A DNA stretch of 64,000 nucleotides from Uloborus plumipes. Its lineage: Eukaryota; Arthropoda; Arachnida; Araneae; Uloboridae. Under the pieces are notes generated by a model. That model made no database searches and was not told where the DNA came from. It saw nothing but the letters and a program-made list of their open reading frames with translations. The stretch is from the NCBI GenBank assembly GCA_038373865.1, contig JAXGGA010002016.1:1-64000 (forward strand), read 5' to 3'. A program made the position numbers and the translations under genes. Below, in pieces: positions 47,431 to 58,165 of this stretch (its first letter is position 1; every line of letters starts with the position of its first letter).

Positions 47431-47755
47431 GAGCGCCTACTGGGAAATTTAAATTGAATGTTGATTCTGAACTTAAATTCGGATTTCCTTCAAACTAACT
47501 TTGTAAGAAAACGGTTTTGATAAAAAATGTATATTAAGTACTTTTCTGAAAAATCTTCTGTGAGGACTCTGACTCCGACTCCGCAAACATGGCGGAAATG
47601 CAGGCTCAGAAAAAAATGACTGACTGGGCAGGCGATTTTTTGTTCATTTATTCATTTTTTTTTATTTAATTAATTATTATTATTTTTATTTATTTATTTA
47701 TTTTTTTTTTGGCAGACGATATTTTTTTTATTACAAAAATTGTTCATTCACAAGA

Positions 47756-49721
47756 GGGCCATTCCATGAAAAGTGAAACCAATTGGTCAAAAATTCATAT
47801 TGAAGTTATGTTGCTATGTTATACATCATTTTAAAGCTTAAGATGTATATTTTAAGAATCCGTCATTGGTTTTTTGGTGAGAGTTAGAATAATACTTGTT
47901 TTCTTAGTTGGAAGTACGATATTCACGAACTTGTAAAAATCAGAAAAAAGAACACATTTTCAAATGCATATTTCTCATCGAAAAATAAAAACAAAAATAA
48001 CTACTTGTAGCACAATTTTAACTACTAAGACGGTATTATAATAATATGCATTTATTAATTTCTTTTAAATTGATCTCAATGGTGTAATTGAAGTTTGAAA
48101 AAAAGAAGTTTGATGTTACGTCTGTAACAAAAAAGAAGCAAAAGTTGTCATTACGTCCTAAAAAATCAAAATTAAAAAAAAACCTTAATGGTCCTTTTAG
48201 CAAATTCTTAGAGTAATTGGCCACCATAGTTAAAACTATTGCAACTGATTTAGTTTTTAAATTAATGCTGTTACAGACGTAACATTTCGGACCTAACAAA
48301 TGGCTCTATGTTACGTCCGTAGCAAAAGTAAATTTCCAATTAAATAGGTAAAAAGCACAGGATGAGCAATACATGTATATAGCAAAATATTGTACGAGTA
48401 CTAAAGTTTCTGGTATTCTGATTTTGAAATTTTTAATTATGTCGGCATGTAATTGAAATTTATTTCTTAAGATTAATAAAATACACATATGGTATAACTG
48501 ATTATAATTTATACCTCAACTGGCATTTTTTTGCTACGTCACATGGAAAGGGAGCTGTGGATGGAGTTGGGGGTATGGTCAAGCACGAGGTTTGGCAGAG
48601 AGTAAGATCTAGAACAGCATTTGTCAACGACGCTCTTTCCTTTTTTCAGTGTGCAAACTCCATTGCAGAAAAAGTTAAAATTATTTATATGCCCCAGGAA
48701 AATGTTTTAAAGCTGAAGCCAAAATTGGAAGAACGGTGGGCTAACATCGCGAATTTGCCAAAAGCCCGCGAAATGCATTCTTTTCGAACAGAATACGAAA
48801 ATGCCGTTCGAATTTCGAGAACGTCGGACGAAAAAGGACACATTTTTTCATTCAAAAAAAAAAAATATCAAAATTGGCCAACTGTCACCAAGAAGGTTAA
48901 ATTTTAGTTTGGTACTAGTATTCTGCTATATCATCCAACATTTTCAAATTTTTAAGTTCTCCTAAGACCAATCACTGATTCCAGGGAGGAATTTACTTTT
49001 CCCGATTTTTTTATGTAGCAGCCCCATTATGTATTAATTTTAAGAATAAAAATAAATAAATTTGTGTAAAGGCCCTTCTTTTCTTGTGTCAATCTTTCTT
49101 GGAAATAATTGTCTTAAGATGCATTAATTTATTGTTACATATTGACATATCGGCATATGCTCTCAACTCCCCCAGACTTACCCAAATTCTCTAAAACTGT
49201 TACAGTATAACTTAAAATATTCAAATAATGTGTTAATTAATGCTACTGTATTGTTTTAGCACAAAAATCTTTGTTTATTTCTGCTTTAAAATACTGTTTT
49301 CTACTTTCAAATCAGAGATGTTACGTCTGTAACACCACTTTGTTTCGTCCGTAACAAGTTTATGAATTTTTTTCACAAATTCAGCAGTCAAAATCCACAC
49401 AATCTTTATGGTTTTAGAAAGCTTGAAGTCTCTAGAACACGTATTAAAAAAAAAAGTTCAAAATTTCCGTATAATTCAGAGGAATATTGCAAGTTGTATG
49501 ACATAGTCGAGTTTTGACTGTTTTGTGAATTACGTCTGTAACAGGCAGTTTTTAATTTCTGTATTTTTTTGTAATTAAGCAATCCCCACGCAAATTTAAT
49601 GTAGCATAAACATCATCAAGTTACACTACAGGAAAAAAAATGGAAGACTTTCATCAGCCCAAACCAGAATTATTTGTGTTCAAAGTCTGTGATTGTTACG
49701 TCTGTAACGATGGAATTGCCC
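47756..49721 (+). mobile_element. Putative DNA transposon with repeated GTTACGTCTGTAAC motifs
   Basis: Ends GGGCCATTCCAT and ATGGAATTGCCC form an inverted repeat (11 of 12). AAGA is repeated outside (47752-47755, 49722-49725). Inside, a near-palindromic 14-mer recurs: GTTACGTCTGTAAC at 48115, 49320 and 49695, GTTACAGACGTAAC at 48270, and variants at 48310, 49343 and 49529. The element also holds the 48500-48907 protein fragment. I infer that the motif array marks sites for the element's own transposase. Superfamily not determined. Confidence 0.62.
48500..48907 (+). pseudogene. Transposon-type protein fragment (HGKGA.DG.GG.VK motif)
   Basis: Reading in frame from about 48500 gives YNLYLNWHFFATSHGKGAV followed by DGVGGMVKHEVWQRV, then AFVNDALSFFQCA and a basic C-terminus (SFKKKKYQNW), ending at TAG 48905-48907. 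The block 'W.FFA.SHGKGA.DG.GG.VK' occurs, to my recollection, near the C-terminus of an uncharacterised transposon-borne protein family in arthropods and cnidarians. The upstream catalytic part is absent here, so this is one exon or the tail of a deleted gene. An ATG lies at 48557, but the conserved block starts before it, so a start there is unlikely. Confidence 0.55.
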
Positions 49722-49725
49722 AAGA

Positions 49726-50675
49726 GCATTTTATTCTTTATTTATATTTAACAACTGGCAACGGATTAAAAATAAAATTCGAGACATTTTATTGACGAAC
49801 GAGGTTTTTTTTCTTTCTTTGATAAAATGTGTTTTGATGTTCTTCGTACTTTTATTTGGTTTATTATTTTTTTTGTCTTTTGAAAACGATTGTGAAATTT
49901 TTTTACGGAAGAACTATAACAGTTACATTCTTTAAAAGGTGCGACAAAACTTTATTTACTCGTTTATTTACTTTTTACGTGTCCATTTCAATATTGACTA
50001 GATGCTAGAATGCCGATGTCGATTTACGGGAAAGTAGGCTCGTTTAGTTCTTGACAGAAATTCTTATTCTTATTTATTTAAAAATATCATGACAATAGAT
50101 AGTTGACGCATTAATCTTTCATATGTGAACCGGGTTTTTCACAATGGTGCGAAAATTTCCCATCAATATGAATAACTTACTTTAATACAACTTGAATGAA
50201 TACCTATCCCTGATTAAACTCACCTTTGGGATTTATTAAAATAATTGTTCTGCCGTTGTGAAATGTGCTAATTGTAAGTAATTTTACAGACACTATATTG
50301 AGTATATTTTTTAAAAAATCTAAATGTTTATCCCTATTGTTTTCGAATTTCGCAGATATATTAGTTTTGCACCAACAATTAATTTGTAGAAATATTAGTA
50401 CATATTTTAATAATTTTTAATAAGTTGTAACAGGTAAGTTTTAAAAAGATTTTGGAAGCTATGGTTGATACATGATGGAGGTTACCTAGTGAATTTTTAC
50501 AGTAACAAGCTAAAGTCCTTTGAGTAAAAGGATAAAGTAAAACAAACGCCTTATTAAAAAGGCTACATTTTGTTTCCAACTGACAAAAAACTTTGCATCC
50601 ATTCAAGTGAGCATTTTCCAGAGAATTATTTACTGCATTTGCTGATGCAACTTTCAACCTCAAATGTAAGCTTCA
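49726..50675. other. AT-rich stretch, nothing recognised
   Basis: The 94-codon minus-strand open frame at 50379-50663 has no recognised motif. Confidence 0.5.
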
Positions 50676-51025
50676 CACTGTAAAAAAAAAATATGTTGTT
50701 TTTACAGTATAATACAGCTAATTTTATAGTAATAAACTATAAAATTGCTACTTTTACAGTACTAAACCGTAAAATTACTAATTTAACAGTTTATTAATGT
50801 GCAGTTTACAGTTTTGAACTGGAACCTCTATACCAGTATTATACTATTGTTTTTACAGAGAAATACAGCTAAATTTTACGGCAATAAACTGTGAAATTGC
50901 TAACTTTACAGTAAAAAACTAAAATTGCTAGTTTTACAGTTTATTACCGTGCATTTTACAGTTTTAAATTGGAGCCTAGGTGCCAGTATTATACTGTATA
51001 AAACAACAGTTCATTTTGTGCAGCG
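50676..51025 (+). mobile_element. CACTG MITE, full dimeric copy
   Basis: CACTGTAAAAAAAAAATATG to GTTCATTTTGTGCAGCG, followed by TA. The two monomers meet near 50838 (CCAGTATTATACTATTG). Confidence 0.85.
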
Positions 51026-51734
51026 TAGAAACCGCAGTCTCATTGGAAAAATACTACACGTATATATCTGTCAGGGTTTTTTATAAGGAAAAAGAAAACC
51101 TATGCTCTTATAAAACTTGATACAGAAATACTTTGAAATGCAGCAAACGAGTGCATTTTCCGAAAACTTGTAGTTGAAAAGATGGATTTGTAATATTTTA
51201 CTTGAATTGTAGTTATAATTTCTGAAATACCCAACAATGAATCAACTTGCAACTGTTTGCTTAATGTGTCATTTTCAATGTTGCAAAATCTACTCACAAT
51301 GAAACTCAATCAAATATGTGCTACAATTAGAATATATGTTTTATTATTTTTTACACAAAAGTTGTACATTCATTCCCATTTTTCTTTCCTTTTTTTTGGA
51401 GTATCTTTAAATAAATAAAAAAAAGAACCGCTTATAATGTGATGAATTTACAATGTATCAAGCCGTTGTAACTTGTTATTGCGATTCTGGATAACGAATA
51501 TATCGCTTATTAAAACAACTTTTCACGTTAAATTGGTGATTTAAAAAAACAGACTCGACTGTTCTCCGAATGTTTACGAAACATTTTTCTTCTGGAAAAT
51601 TAAGTGGTCGTAGTAAGAAATAATTTTTCTTCCCCTAAATTTTTTTATTCAATGTTTGAGCTAATTTCGTTGCTACTAATATTGTTAAACACATATTTAT
51701 TCATTTTTTTAATTGTTCATTTTTTTAAAATATA

Positions 51735-52330
51735 GTTACGTATGGAGTGCTTGCTTTCGGTTCTGCAATCATATCTTCAAATATACCCCACTTGTAAAAG
51801 TTTTAATCAAGTTTTGAGCTGGTTTTAATACTAAAACTATATTTCCTTTACCTTTAGAACTACGTATTAGTGCTTGTTTCTAGCTCCGCAATTACATCTA
51901 CAAATATAACTCTACTGTAAAATTTTAAATCAAGGTTTAAGCTAGTTTTGTTAGTAAAATTATACTTATCTTATCTTTAGAGTTGAATGAATGAAGTGAG
52001 CGAGGGCACCCCTAAGACAGCGCAAGCACTGCGACCACGTGTCTATTGTACTATCTCCGTAAGGGCCCTTGATACAGCCTGATAGCTGAAACGAACTTAA
52101 GCAGATGTCTAACAGGTACGCTAGTCAATTCGTAGGGATTTAAACAATGGTACCCCAGATGTTAAAATCTGTAAGCAGAATAAAAATCGCAATCGCATAG
52201 AACGTGCCCTGAGCTTTCTTCTCCCTCTTGGCAGCCTCTGCAAGCTGGGTCATCAGTGACACTCAACAAGAGAGTTACTATAAGTGCTTGTTTTCGTTTT
52301 AATATTCATTGCTGCAAATAAATCAGAACA
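51735..52330 (+). repeat. About 117-bp tandem repeat, third unit interrupted
   Basis: Unit 1 (about 51735-51855) and unit 2 (about 51858-51978) share TACGTATNNAGTGCTTG, TCAAATATA/ACAAATATA, AATCAAG and CTTTACCTTTAG/CTTATCTTTAG. A third unit begins at ACTATAAGTGCTTG (52276) but is separated by the insert at 51985-52270. Confidence 0.7.
51985..52270. mobile_element. 286-bp insert of unknown class
   Basis: Flanked by AGAGTT at 51979-51984 and 52271-52276. Deleting it plus one flank restores the tandem-repeat boundary. It is GC-richer than its surroundings, begins GAATGAATGAAGTGAGCGAG (a possible inverted SINE-type tail) and contains TAGGGATTTAAAC. No convincing A/B-box pair was found, so a SINE is possible but not shown. 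Confidence 0.5.
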
Positions 52331-53932
52331 TCAATTTACTTATTTATAAAGTTAGGTCTACACAAATTCTTCTTCCAAAATATCTGAAAATCTTCCTCTC
52401 TTTTTAAAAGAACTAGTATTTTCGGCACCGATAAAACCCCAGTCCAGTTAAGCTTTCTCTAAGAAGTCGTCCGAAAGAAGCATAAGTTGATCGCAGACAG
52501 GCTCCCCGAGTTAAGTTGCTTAAGAACTTTCTTCCATTTAAGTAAGAAGCGTCGCGACTGAACTGCTGCGGTTGACAGCGCGGTTGTAAATCCCAAGTGT
52601 CCAAAGCTACTGAGACTCTGTGATTAAAGAGTGTTTCGAGGAGGGTGTAAAAACTATCCTCGACAAACAACATGTGCAGAGGACGGGTGTCATTTGCTTG
52701 CTGTTAAATCTGCGTCTTTCGATAGACTGCATTGGAATTAATTTACACAAGCTTTGGTTGGCCGTTTCATATGACTTTGGTGTAGTAATCTCATATGCTG
52801 AAGCATAAGGGTTTTTGTCTCCCGTCATTAAAAGTAATCAGTTTTTATACGTATAAACAAGAAGAAAAACCTTGCACTATATGCAACTACAACATCCCTT
52901 GTAATGTCTCTTGTTTATAAATAAATACAGCAATTTATAAGAAAAGAGTATGTACAAATCTGTGTTTTTGCGAGATATTGATTTATTTCTTATGCAGAAA
53001 TTATATAAGTAACGAAAATATATAAAAAATCAATAAGGATTTTTACCATGTTAACATTTAGCGTTTTATGTGAATGTCGTAAATTCTCGTTTCTTCAATT
53101 AACTTTATGTATGAAAATAATTTTCTTTGAAGCAAACTTTTGATTCTTAGCTACTTCTTTTTTAAGAATCATCCATATAGGTTATTGACTTTTGCGTAAC
53201 AGTTTTTTTTATAATGAGGCTGCTGTACTAGCACTACCTTTTGCAGACCTACTGCGATCCCTGAAATAACATCCATTCTTTCATATAACACCACTATCAG
53301 AGGAAGCCATTACCTCGAGAATTTTGACTCAAAGTTTCCCCAATACAAGAAGGCACCTGGGCTCTCTTTGTTGCAAAACTGGGCAAGAAATCTAAGTCAA
53401 AGGAGTTCTCTAGGATCTTTTGCATGACGCGTGATGATACAACAGTGTGCGCACAGCACTCTTCTACACCACCATGTGTTTATCAGCGCCCATGCTTTCA
53501 TATGTGCTATGTTCTTTTTCTATTGCCTACCTTCCTATCAAGTATTGATGATGAATTCTGAATCACCATGTATACATGCTTAATCAAAATCTGTAAGGAA
53601 TTTAAAATTATATATTGAGCTTAATGCTGAATTTTATAAGTTATTAAGTTTGAACAGAATCTTTTAAGACGGAAAGAAATGGTGCATGGGACTGTGGACT
53701 GTAGAATCGTACTGAAGATTTTTTAAGCAAAGAAATAGTTAAAAGTCTTGAGGAAAACAATAAAAGAAACAGATAGGTGCTAAATTATTTATTTTATCTT
53801 AAACTTACACCAACTTCTTAAAATGCTCTTTAAAAAGTTTTCCAGTGCAGTTTAACCACTTAAGTGTTTCGAAATTAAAGCATTCTGAGACGAGAGCCTT
53901 AAGAACAGAATCATACCCCTTCTCTCCTTTTA
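52331..53932. other. Stretch with GC-richer patches, no assigned gene
   Basis: 52417-52830 and 53220-53480 are more GC-rich than average. Open frames of 62-86 codons occur on both strands at 52413-52828 without known motifs. They could be old exons or untranslated sequence. Confidence 0.35.
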
Positions 53933-54187
53933 TTACAATTCGTTGAAGAGGCGCAACACGGAATCCGGCGAAAATCTCTCTTTCAGCTTCGACATCTCAA
54001 GAGCCCCCTCCAGATTAAGCCACTTCATGTCGTATGTGCTCTTAAGGACAAAACCCTAAGCCGTCTCATCAGCATTCGAAGAACACTCCTTCTTTTCTGC
54101 CGAGGAGGAGATGGGAGTCAACAAGCCCCTCGAAAGTTCCTGTGTAGCTTTCTTTCCCGCAACGCTTTGAGTCGTATCATGGTCGTA
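53933..54187 (-). pseudogene. Minus-strand coding remnant of unknown protein
   Basis: Reading leftward from 54187 gives 85 codons with one internal TAG (54056-54058). Before the stop it reads SVAGKKATQELSRGLLTPIS and SSNADETA. After it come GFVLKSTYDMKWLNLEGALE and MSKLKERFSPDSVLRLFNEL, then TAA. The codon mix is balanced and unlike the A/T-biased chance frames nearby. The terminal TAA overlaps an AATAAA word, which could be a poly-A signal. I do not recognise the protein. It may be a retropseudogene end or a transposon exon. Confidence 0.4.
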
Positions 54188-54361
54188 TCACTGCTGATGT
54201 TGGAGGAATAGTTATTACATGTTTTTAATTGGAAAATGAAGCCGATGGCGTGGGTTAAGAAGTCTTAATGAAGTGATTTTATTGCTGTACATTAAGTGCA
54301 TATAAAAATGCATTTGATTTTTTAAAATCTTGCAATCATTTAGGATTAGGTAATCCTTGTA

Positions 54362-55028
54362 CACTGCAAAAAATGAAATATTGTTTTTACAGTATAATTC
54401 TGGCTTCCGAGGTTCAAATTTAAAACTTGAAAATGCACAGTAATAAACTGTAAAACTAGCAACTTTACGGTTCATTTCTGTAAAAACAACAGTATAATAC
54501 TGGCGGGGGCCGTGGTGGCCCGATCGGTAAGGCATCGGACTCGTGTCCGGAGGGACCCGGGTTCGAAACCCAGCCGATCAAAGATCCACCGCCTTGATTA
54601 ATGGTGGCTGGGAGGCGTTAAAAATGTCGTGGTCACAAAGTCCTCCAAGTGAAACGATACCTCTGGGGGTGCTGGGCCCTAGGGTTTGCTTGACCCTAGG
54701 TTCTGGTTCAAAATTAAGAACAGAGCGCTCTTCAGGGCCCTATCCCGGTTAAACCACGAAGCTGTGGTAGGTACGGGGGACCCTGGAGAGTGTGAAGTGA
54801 AGTATAATACTGGCAGCAGAGGTTCCAGTTCAAAACTGTAAAATAAACGGTAACAAACTGTTGAATTGGCGATTTTACCGTTTCTTATTGTAAAATTAGA
54901 AATATTACAGTTTAGTGCTGTAAAAGTAGCAATTTTACTGCATGTTACTGTAAAATAAGCAATTTTTACAGTTTATTGCTATAAAATTAAGTGTTACATA
55001 CTGTAAAAACAATTCATTTTTTACAGTG
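54362..55028 (-). mobile_element. CACTG MITE, dimeric copy split by a SINE
   Basis: Left end CACTGCAAAAAATGAAATA, right end CATTTTTTACAGTG, TA on both sides. The SINE at 54505-54800 sits at the monomer junction. The MITE continues after it at AGTATAATACTGGCAGCAG. Confidence 0.87.
54505..54800 (+). mobile_element. tRNA-derived SINE, full length, inserted in a MITE
   Basis: A perfect 14-bp duplication AGTATAATACTGGC lies at 54491-54504 and 54801-54814. The head carries GTGGCCCGATCGGTAAGGC (A box) and GGGTTCGAAACCC (B box). The body includes GGGCCCTAGGG, ACAGAGCGCTCTTCAGGGCC and GGTACGGGGGACCC, and the tail is short (GTGAAGTGA). 296 bp, as in the 18914 copy. The insertion post-dates the MITE. 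Intact pol III boxes mean it could still be transcribed. Confidence 0.94.
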
Positions 55029-55129
55029 TAGCTTGTGTTTTAGTAAAAAATTGACTTTTTTTTGTAAGTAATATTTTTTAATCAAGGAAAGAAGAAGTGA
55101 AGCAATAAAATTAAATTAAGATAACGTAA

Positions 55130-55350
55130 ATTTGGAGGTTCCAGCTCCCATAGGAACGGAAAACGCCATGTAAATTCCTGAGCATGATGTGACCTCTATG
55201 TCGAGTTTGGCAAAGATCCGACGTAAATTATGGATTTGTATGAAGGAAACCCCATAGGGTCTTTGCTCCCGCAGGAGGTAGAGAAACCCTCTATGTGAAT
55301 TCCTGAGCATTAAAGACCCTCTTTGCCAAATTTGGCAAAGAACCGACTTA
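55130..55350 (-). repeat. Two diverged tandem units of about 110-120 bp
   Basis: Read on the minus strand, both units contain CTTTGCCAAA, ATGCTCAGGAATT, ACATAGAGGG/ACATGGCGTT and TGGGAGC/CGGGAGC in the same order. Immediately 3' lie (AC)n and CTCTCTTTCTCTC low-complexity tracts. The class is unknown. Confidence 0.6.
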
Positions 55351-55399
55351 AACTTTAAAACTGTGCCAAGAACACACACACTCTCTTTCTCTCATACAA

Positions 55400-57970
55400 A
55401 TATACATCTATTTTTATATAGGGTACATTGGGAAATGACGCCGTAGTTTTTTTTTTTTTTTAACTTTACATTAAACAGCGCATTGATTTTATTTCAACAG
55501 CCCAATTTATGAAAATAAAAATAAAAATTAGGTTTTACTTTGAAAAACAACTTTTTCCCTCCCGAAAATTAATGATTTCAGAACTTACATGTCGGTATTT
55601 TACTCCAATCTTGGGACAATATGAAGCAATGGCGAATTGCGCTTGGGGTAAATGTCGCGCACGATGTATGGAGCGAACTGTTGCACATAATGTATTTTAT
55701 CTAATAACATTTGTACGTCGTTCCTGCATTTTTTTCTAGGTCTCTTTTTTGAGTGGGCCTATTGCTTATCTACGATGTGTCGAAAAGCTACGGCATCTTA
55801 ACCCAAATGCATATTCGTCGTTTTCTCCTAAGGCATTATATAGGCAAGATTTCGGGTACTCATCAGGGCGATAACAATAGCAAATTCCTATGAAAATACT
55901 CTTTAAACCTGTGGTTAAACAACAAAAATTTTTGTATGCTCTTATGTGCTTGTGAAATGCTTCTTCATTATAATTGACTGCTCAGCTGTTTCTGCTAATG
56001 CATGCTGTTGAAACACGTGATACGGCATCTTCCACAATACGGTGTCTTCTCCCAATCTACTCTAGATAGATATAATTCTATTGGAATTGAATGGTACGCA
56101 TTATCGCTAATTAAAAAATATAACGAGACTTTTTTTTCTATCATTTTTAATTTTTCATCGCTAAAAGTAGAGTTGATATTTATGTCGTTTTTCAAAGTAG
56201 TGTTGCCCGTCACAAATTTTACATTAGTTTTTAATGAGCTGTAACCAAATAATTATTTAAATAAAAAATGTTTTAACTTTACCATGTTTTTGAAATGGAC
56301 TAAAAAATAAATATTTCTCTAAGCCACACTTGAATTTAATGCCCTATAGAGATGCAGTATCACACAAATTACCCAAAAATTTTGTATTGTAAATTTTTTT
56401 CAGATGTCAAAATACTTGTATCATTAAAAGAAAAAAAAAACAAAGGTTAGTAGCTAATACTTGTATTAAAATTTAACTGATAATTTTATTGCACGGCAAA
56501 TAATATTAACTGCTTTTGTCAATTTAAAAATTATAATTTGACCCACACATAGCGGCGAAGTAAGACAAATTGATATTATACTAAATATTTATTTTTATTT
56601 TCTAATTTGAAATTTAAAGCTGAAGCCAGATGAACCTAAGCAGAAACGATTACCAAATTAAATTGCGTATTAGTGCTCCATATGGTGTATATGTTAAAAT
56701 CCTTTTTTTTAAATTCTCTCATTCTACCGGCTGTGTTTTCTTTCGTCAATACTATTTGGCACAAAAAAGCAGATGCAAGCTTTTACGTCAATAAACTCTA
56801 TCCAACTTAGCAATTATGTGCTTTGAAACCGTTATACCGAATTTCCAAAAAAAATAACATATATATTTTTTGCAATGAGAAGAAAAAAACATCTCAAATT
56901 CCAAGGACCCAACCCTCGAAAAATGGGCAACGAAAAGCATCCACATACTTATGTTTCTGATTAGAAACCCCTCCGCAAATGCACCTTTCCACTTGAGCCG
57001 ATCGCAAAGCAATTACAGACGCAACTAATGAAACTCAACTTTCGCAACAAACTTTTTGATTGGTGGACGTGGATAGTTCCCCAGTTAAGAAACTCGATTT
57101 GATACTTTCTTAAAATTCTCATCATTCTTCCGATTTCGGGTCAATTATATTGAGGAAAAAGTTATTTAAAGTTGTCTTCCCCTTCGTCCCCCTCCCCTTG
57201 ACCGGCTTGTTAGTGTGAGATTTTCTTCTGAAGGAGATTTGGCTGAATTTAAATACGTTTAACAATTTATCGCCGAAAAGATGAACTGAAATGGAGCTAA
57301 GAGCATAAAAAAAGTATAATATCTTAAAACGTGCATATAAGTAAGAATTTCAGCCAGAATAAAGTGAGCTTATTTTTTCATGAACCGGAATATATTGTGT
57401 GTTGTTAATTGTACTAAGAGATTAAAGTTTAAATTTTTTTATGAGAAGCACTTATAACCAAAGCCAATACAATGTTTTTCAAAAAAAATACAGAATTAAG
57501 TAATAAAAAAAGAACACTAACATTTTAATCTTTCCACATACTTTTATCAATTTTTTTTTCGCTTGAATAACATTTGGTATACGGCTTTAAGTTTTATCTT
57601 TGTTTATTTCTCTTAAACGAGAAATTTTACTAGGTTGTGTATTTGTGTGTATGTCTGTAGTCCTCGTAGAGGTGAGAAATCGATGACAAAACATCGATGT
57701 TTGAAATTTAAACGTCGATGGTATTGATACATTGACCAAAAAACATCGATGTTTTCAAATATCGATCTTTTTCTCAATATATTCCGTACAAATCTGAATG
57801 TATAGTACATTCAAAATGTATCGCACTTCGTTTTTCACCGATTCAGATACATCGCGAATTTCCTTCATTTCTCGACAAAATATCAACCATTAGACATTGG
57901 TGGTAATTGTAGAAAACTCTGTGAGGCATATACTGTAATTATTGATTAACAATGTAACTTTTTACGGTAT
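55400..57970. other. AT-rich stretch, no assigned gene
   Basis: Holds a cluster of ATCGATGT words at 57680-57770 and open frames of 72-80 codons that overlap on both strands at 55995-56244. No known motif. Confidence 0.45.
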
Positions 57971-57974
57971 ACGC

Positions 57975-58165
57975 ACAAAATGTCGCGGCCGAAATGTCGC
58001 GGGCCAAAATGTCGCGGGCAAAAATGTCAAGGGTCCAAAATGTCGCGGGCAAAAATGTCAAGTGTCCAAAATGTCGCCGGGCCAAAATGTCGCCAGTCCA
58101 AAATGTCACCGGTCCACAAAATGACGCCAGTCCAAATGTCGTCAGACAAAAATGTAGAAGGTCCG
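57975..58165 (+). repeat. Minisatellite of AAAATGTCGCGGGCCA-like units
   Basis: About eleven units of 15-18 bp built on AAAATGTCGCGGGCCA, drifting to AAAATGTCAAGGGTCCA and AAAATGTCGCCAGTCCA. Because the unit length varies and stops are avoided, three plus-strand frames and one minus-strand frame are open across it, which explains several overlapping short frames. Confidence 0.92.

Noticed and set aside
54514..54590. Possible tRNA gene
   Set aside because: A and B boxes are present, but the sequence continues into a 296-bp SINE with target duplications and has no clean cloverleaf for a functional tRNA.
54543..54752. 69-codon plus-strand open frame
   Set aside because: It is the same SINE body in the 54505-54800 copy. 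The matching peptide in both loci is due to the repeat, not to a gene.
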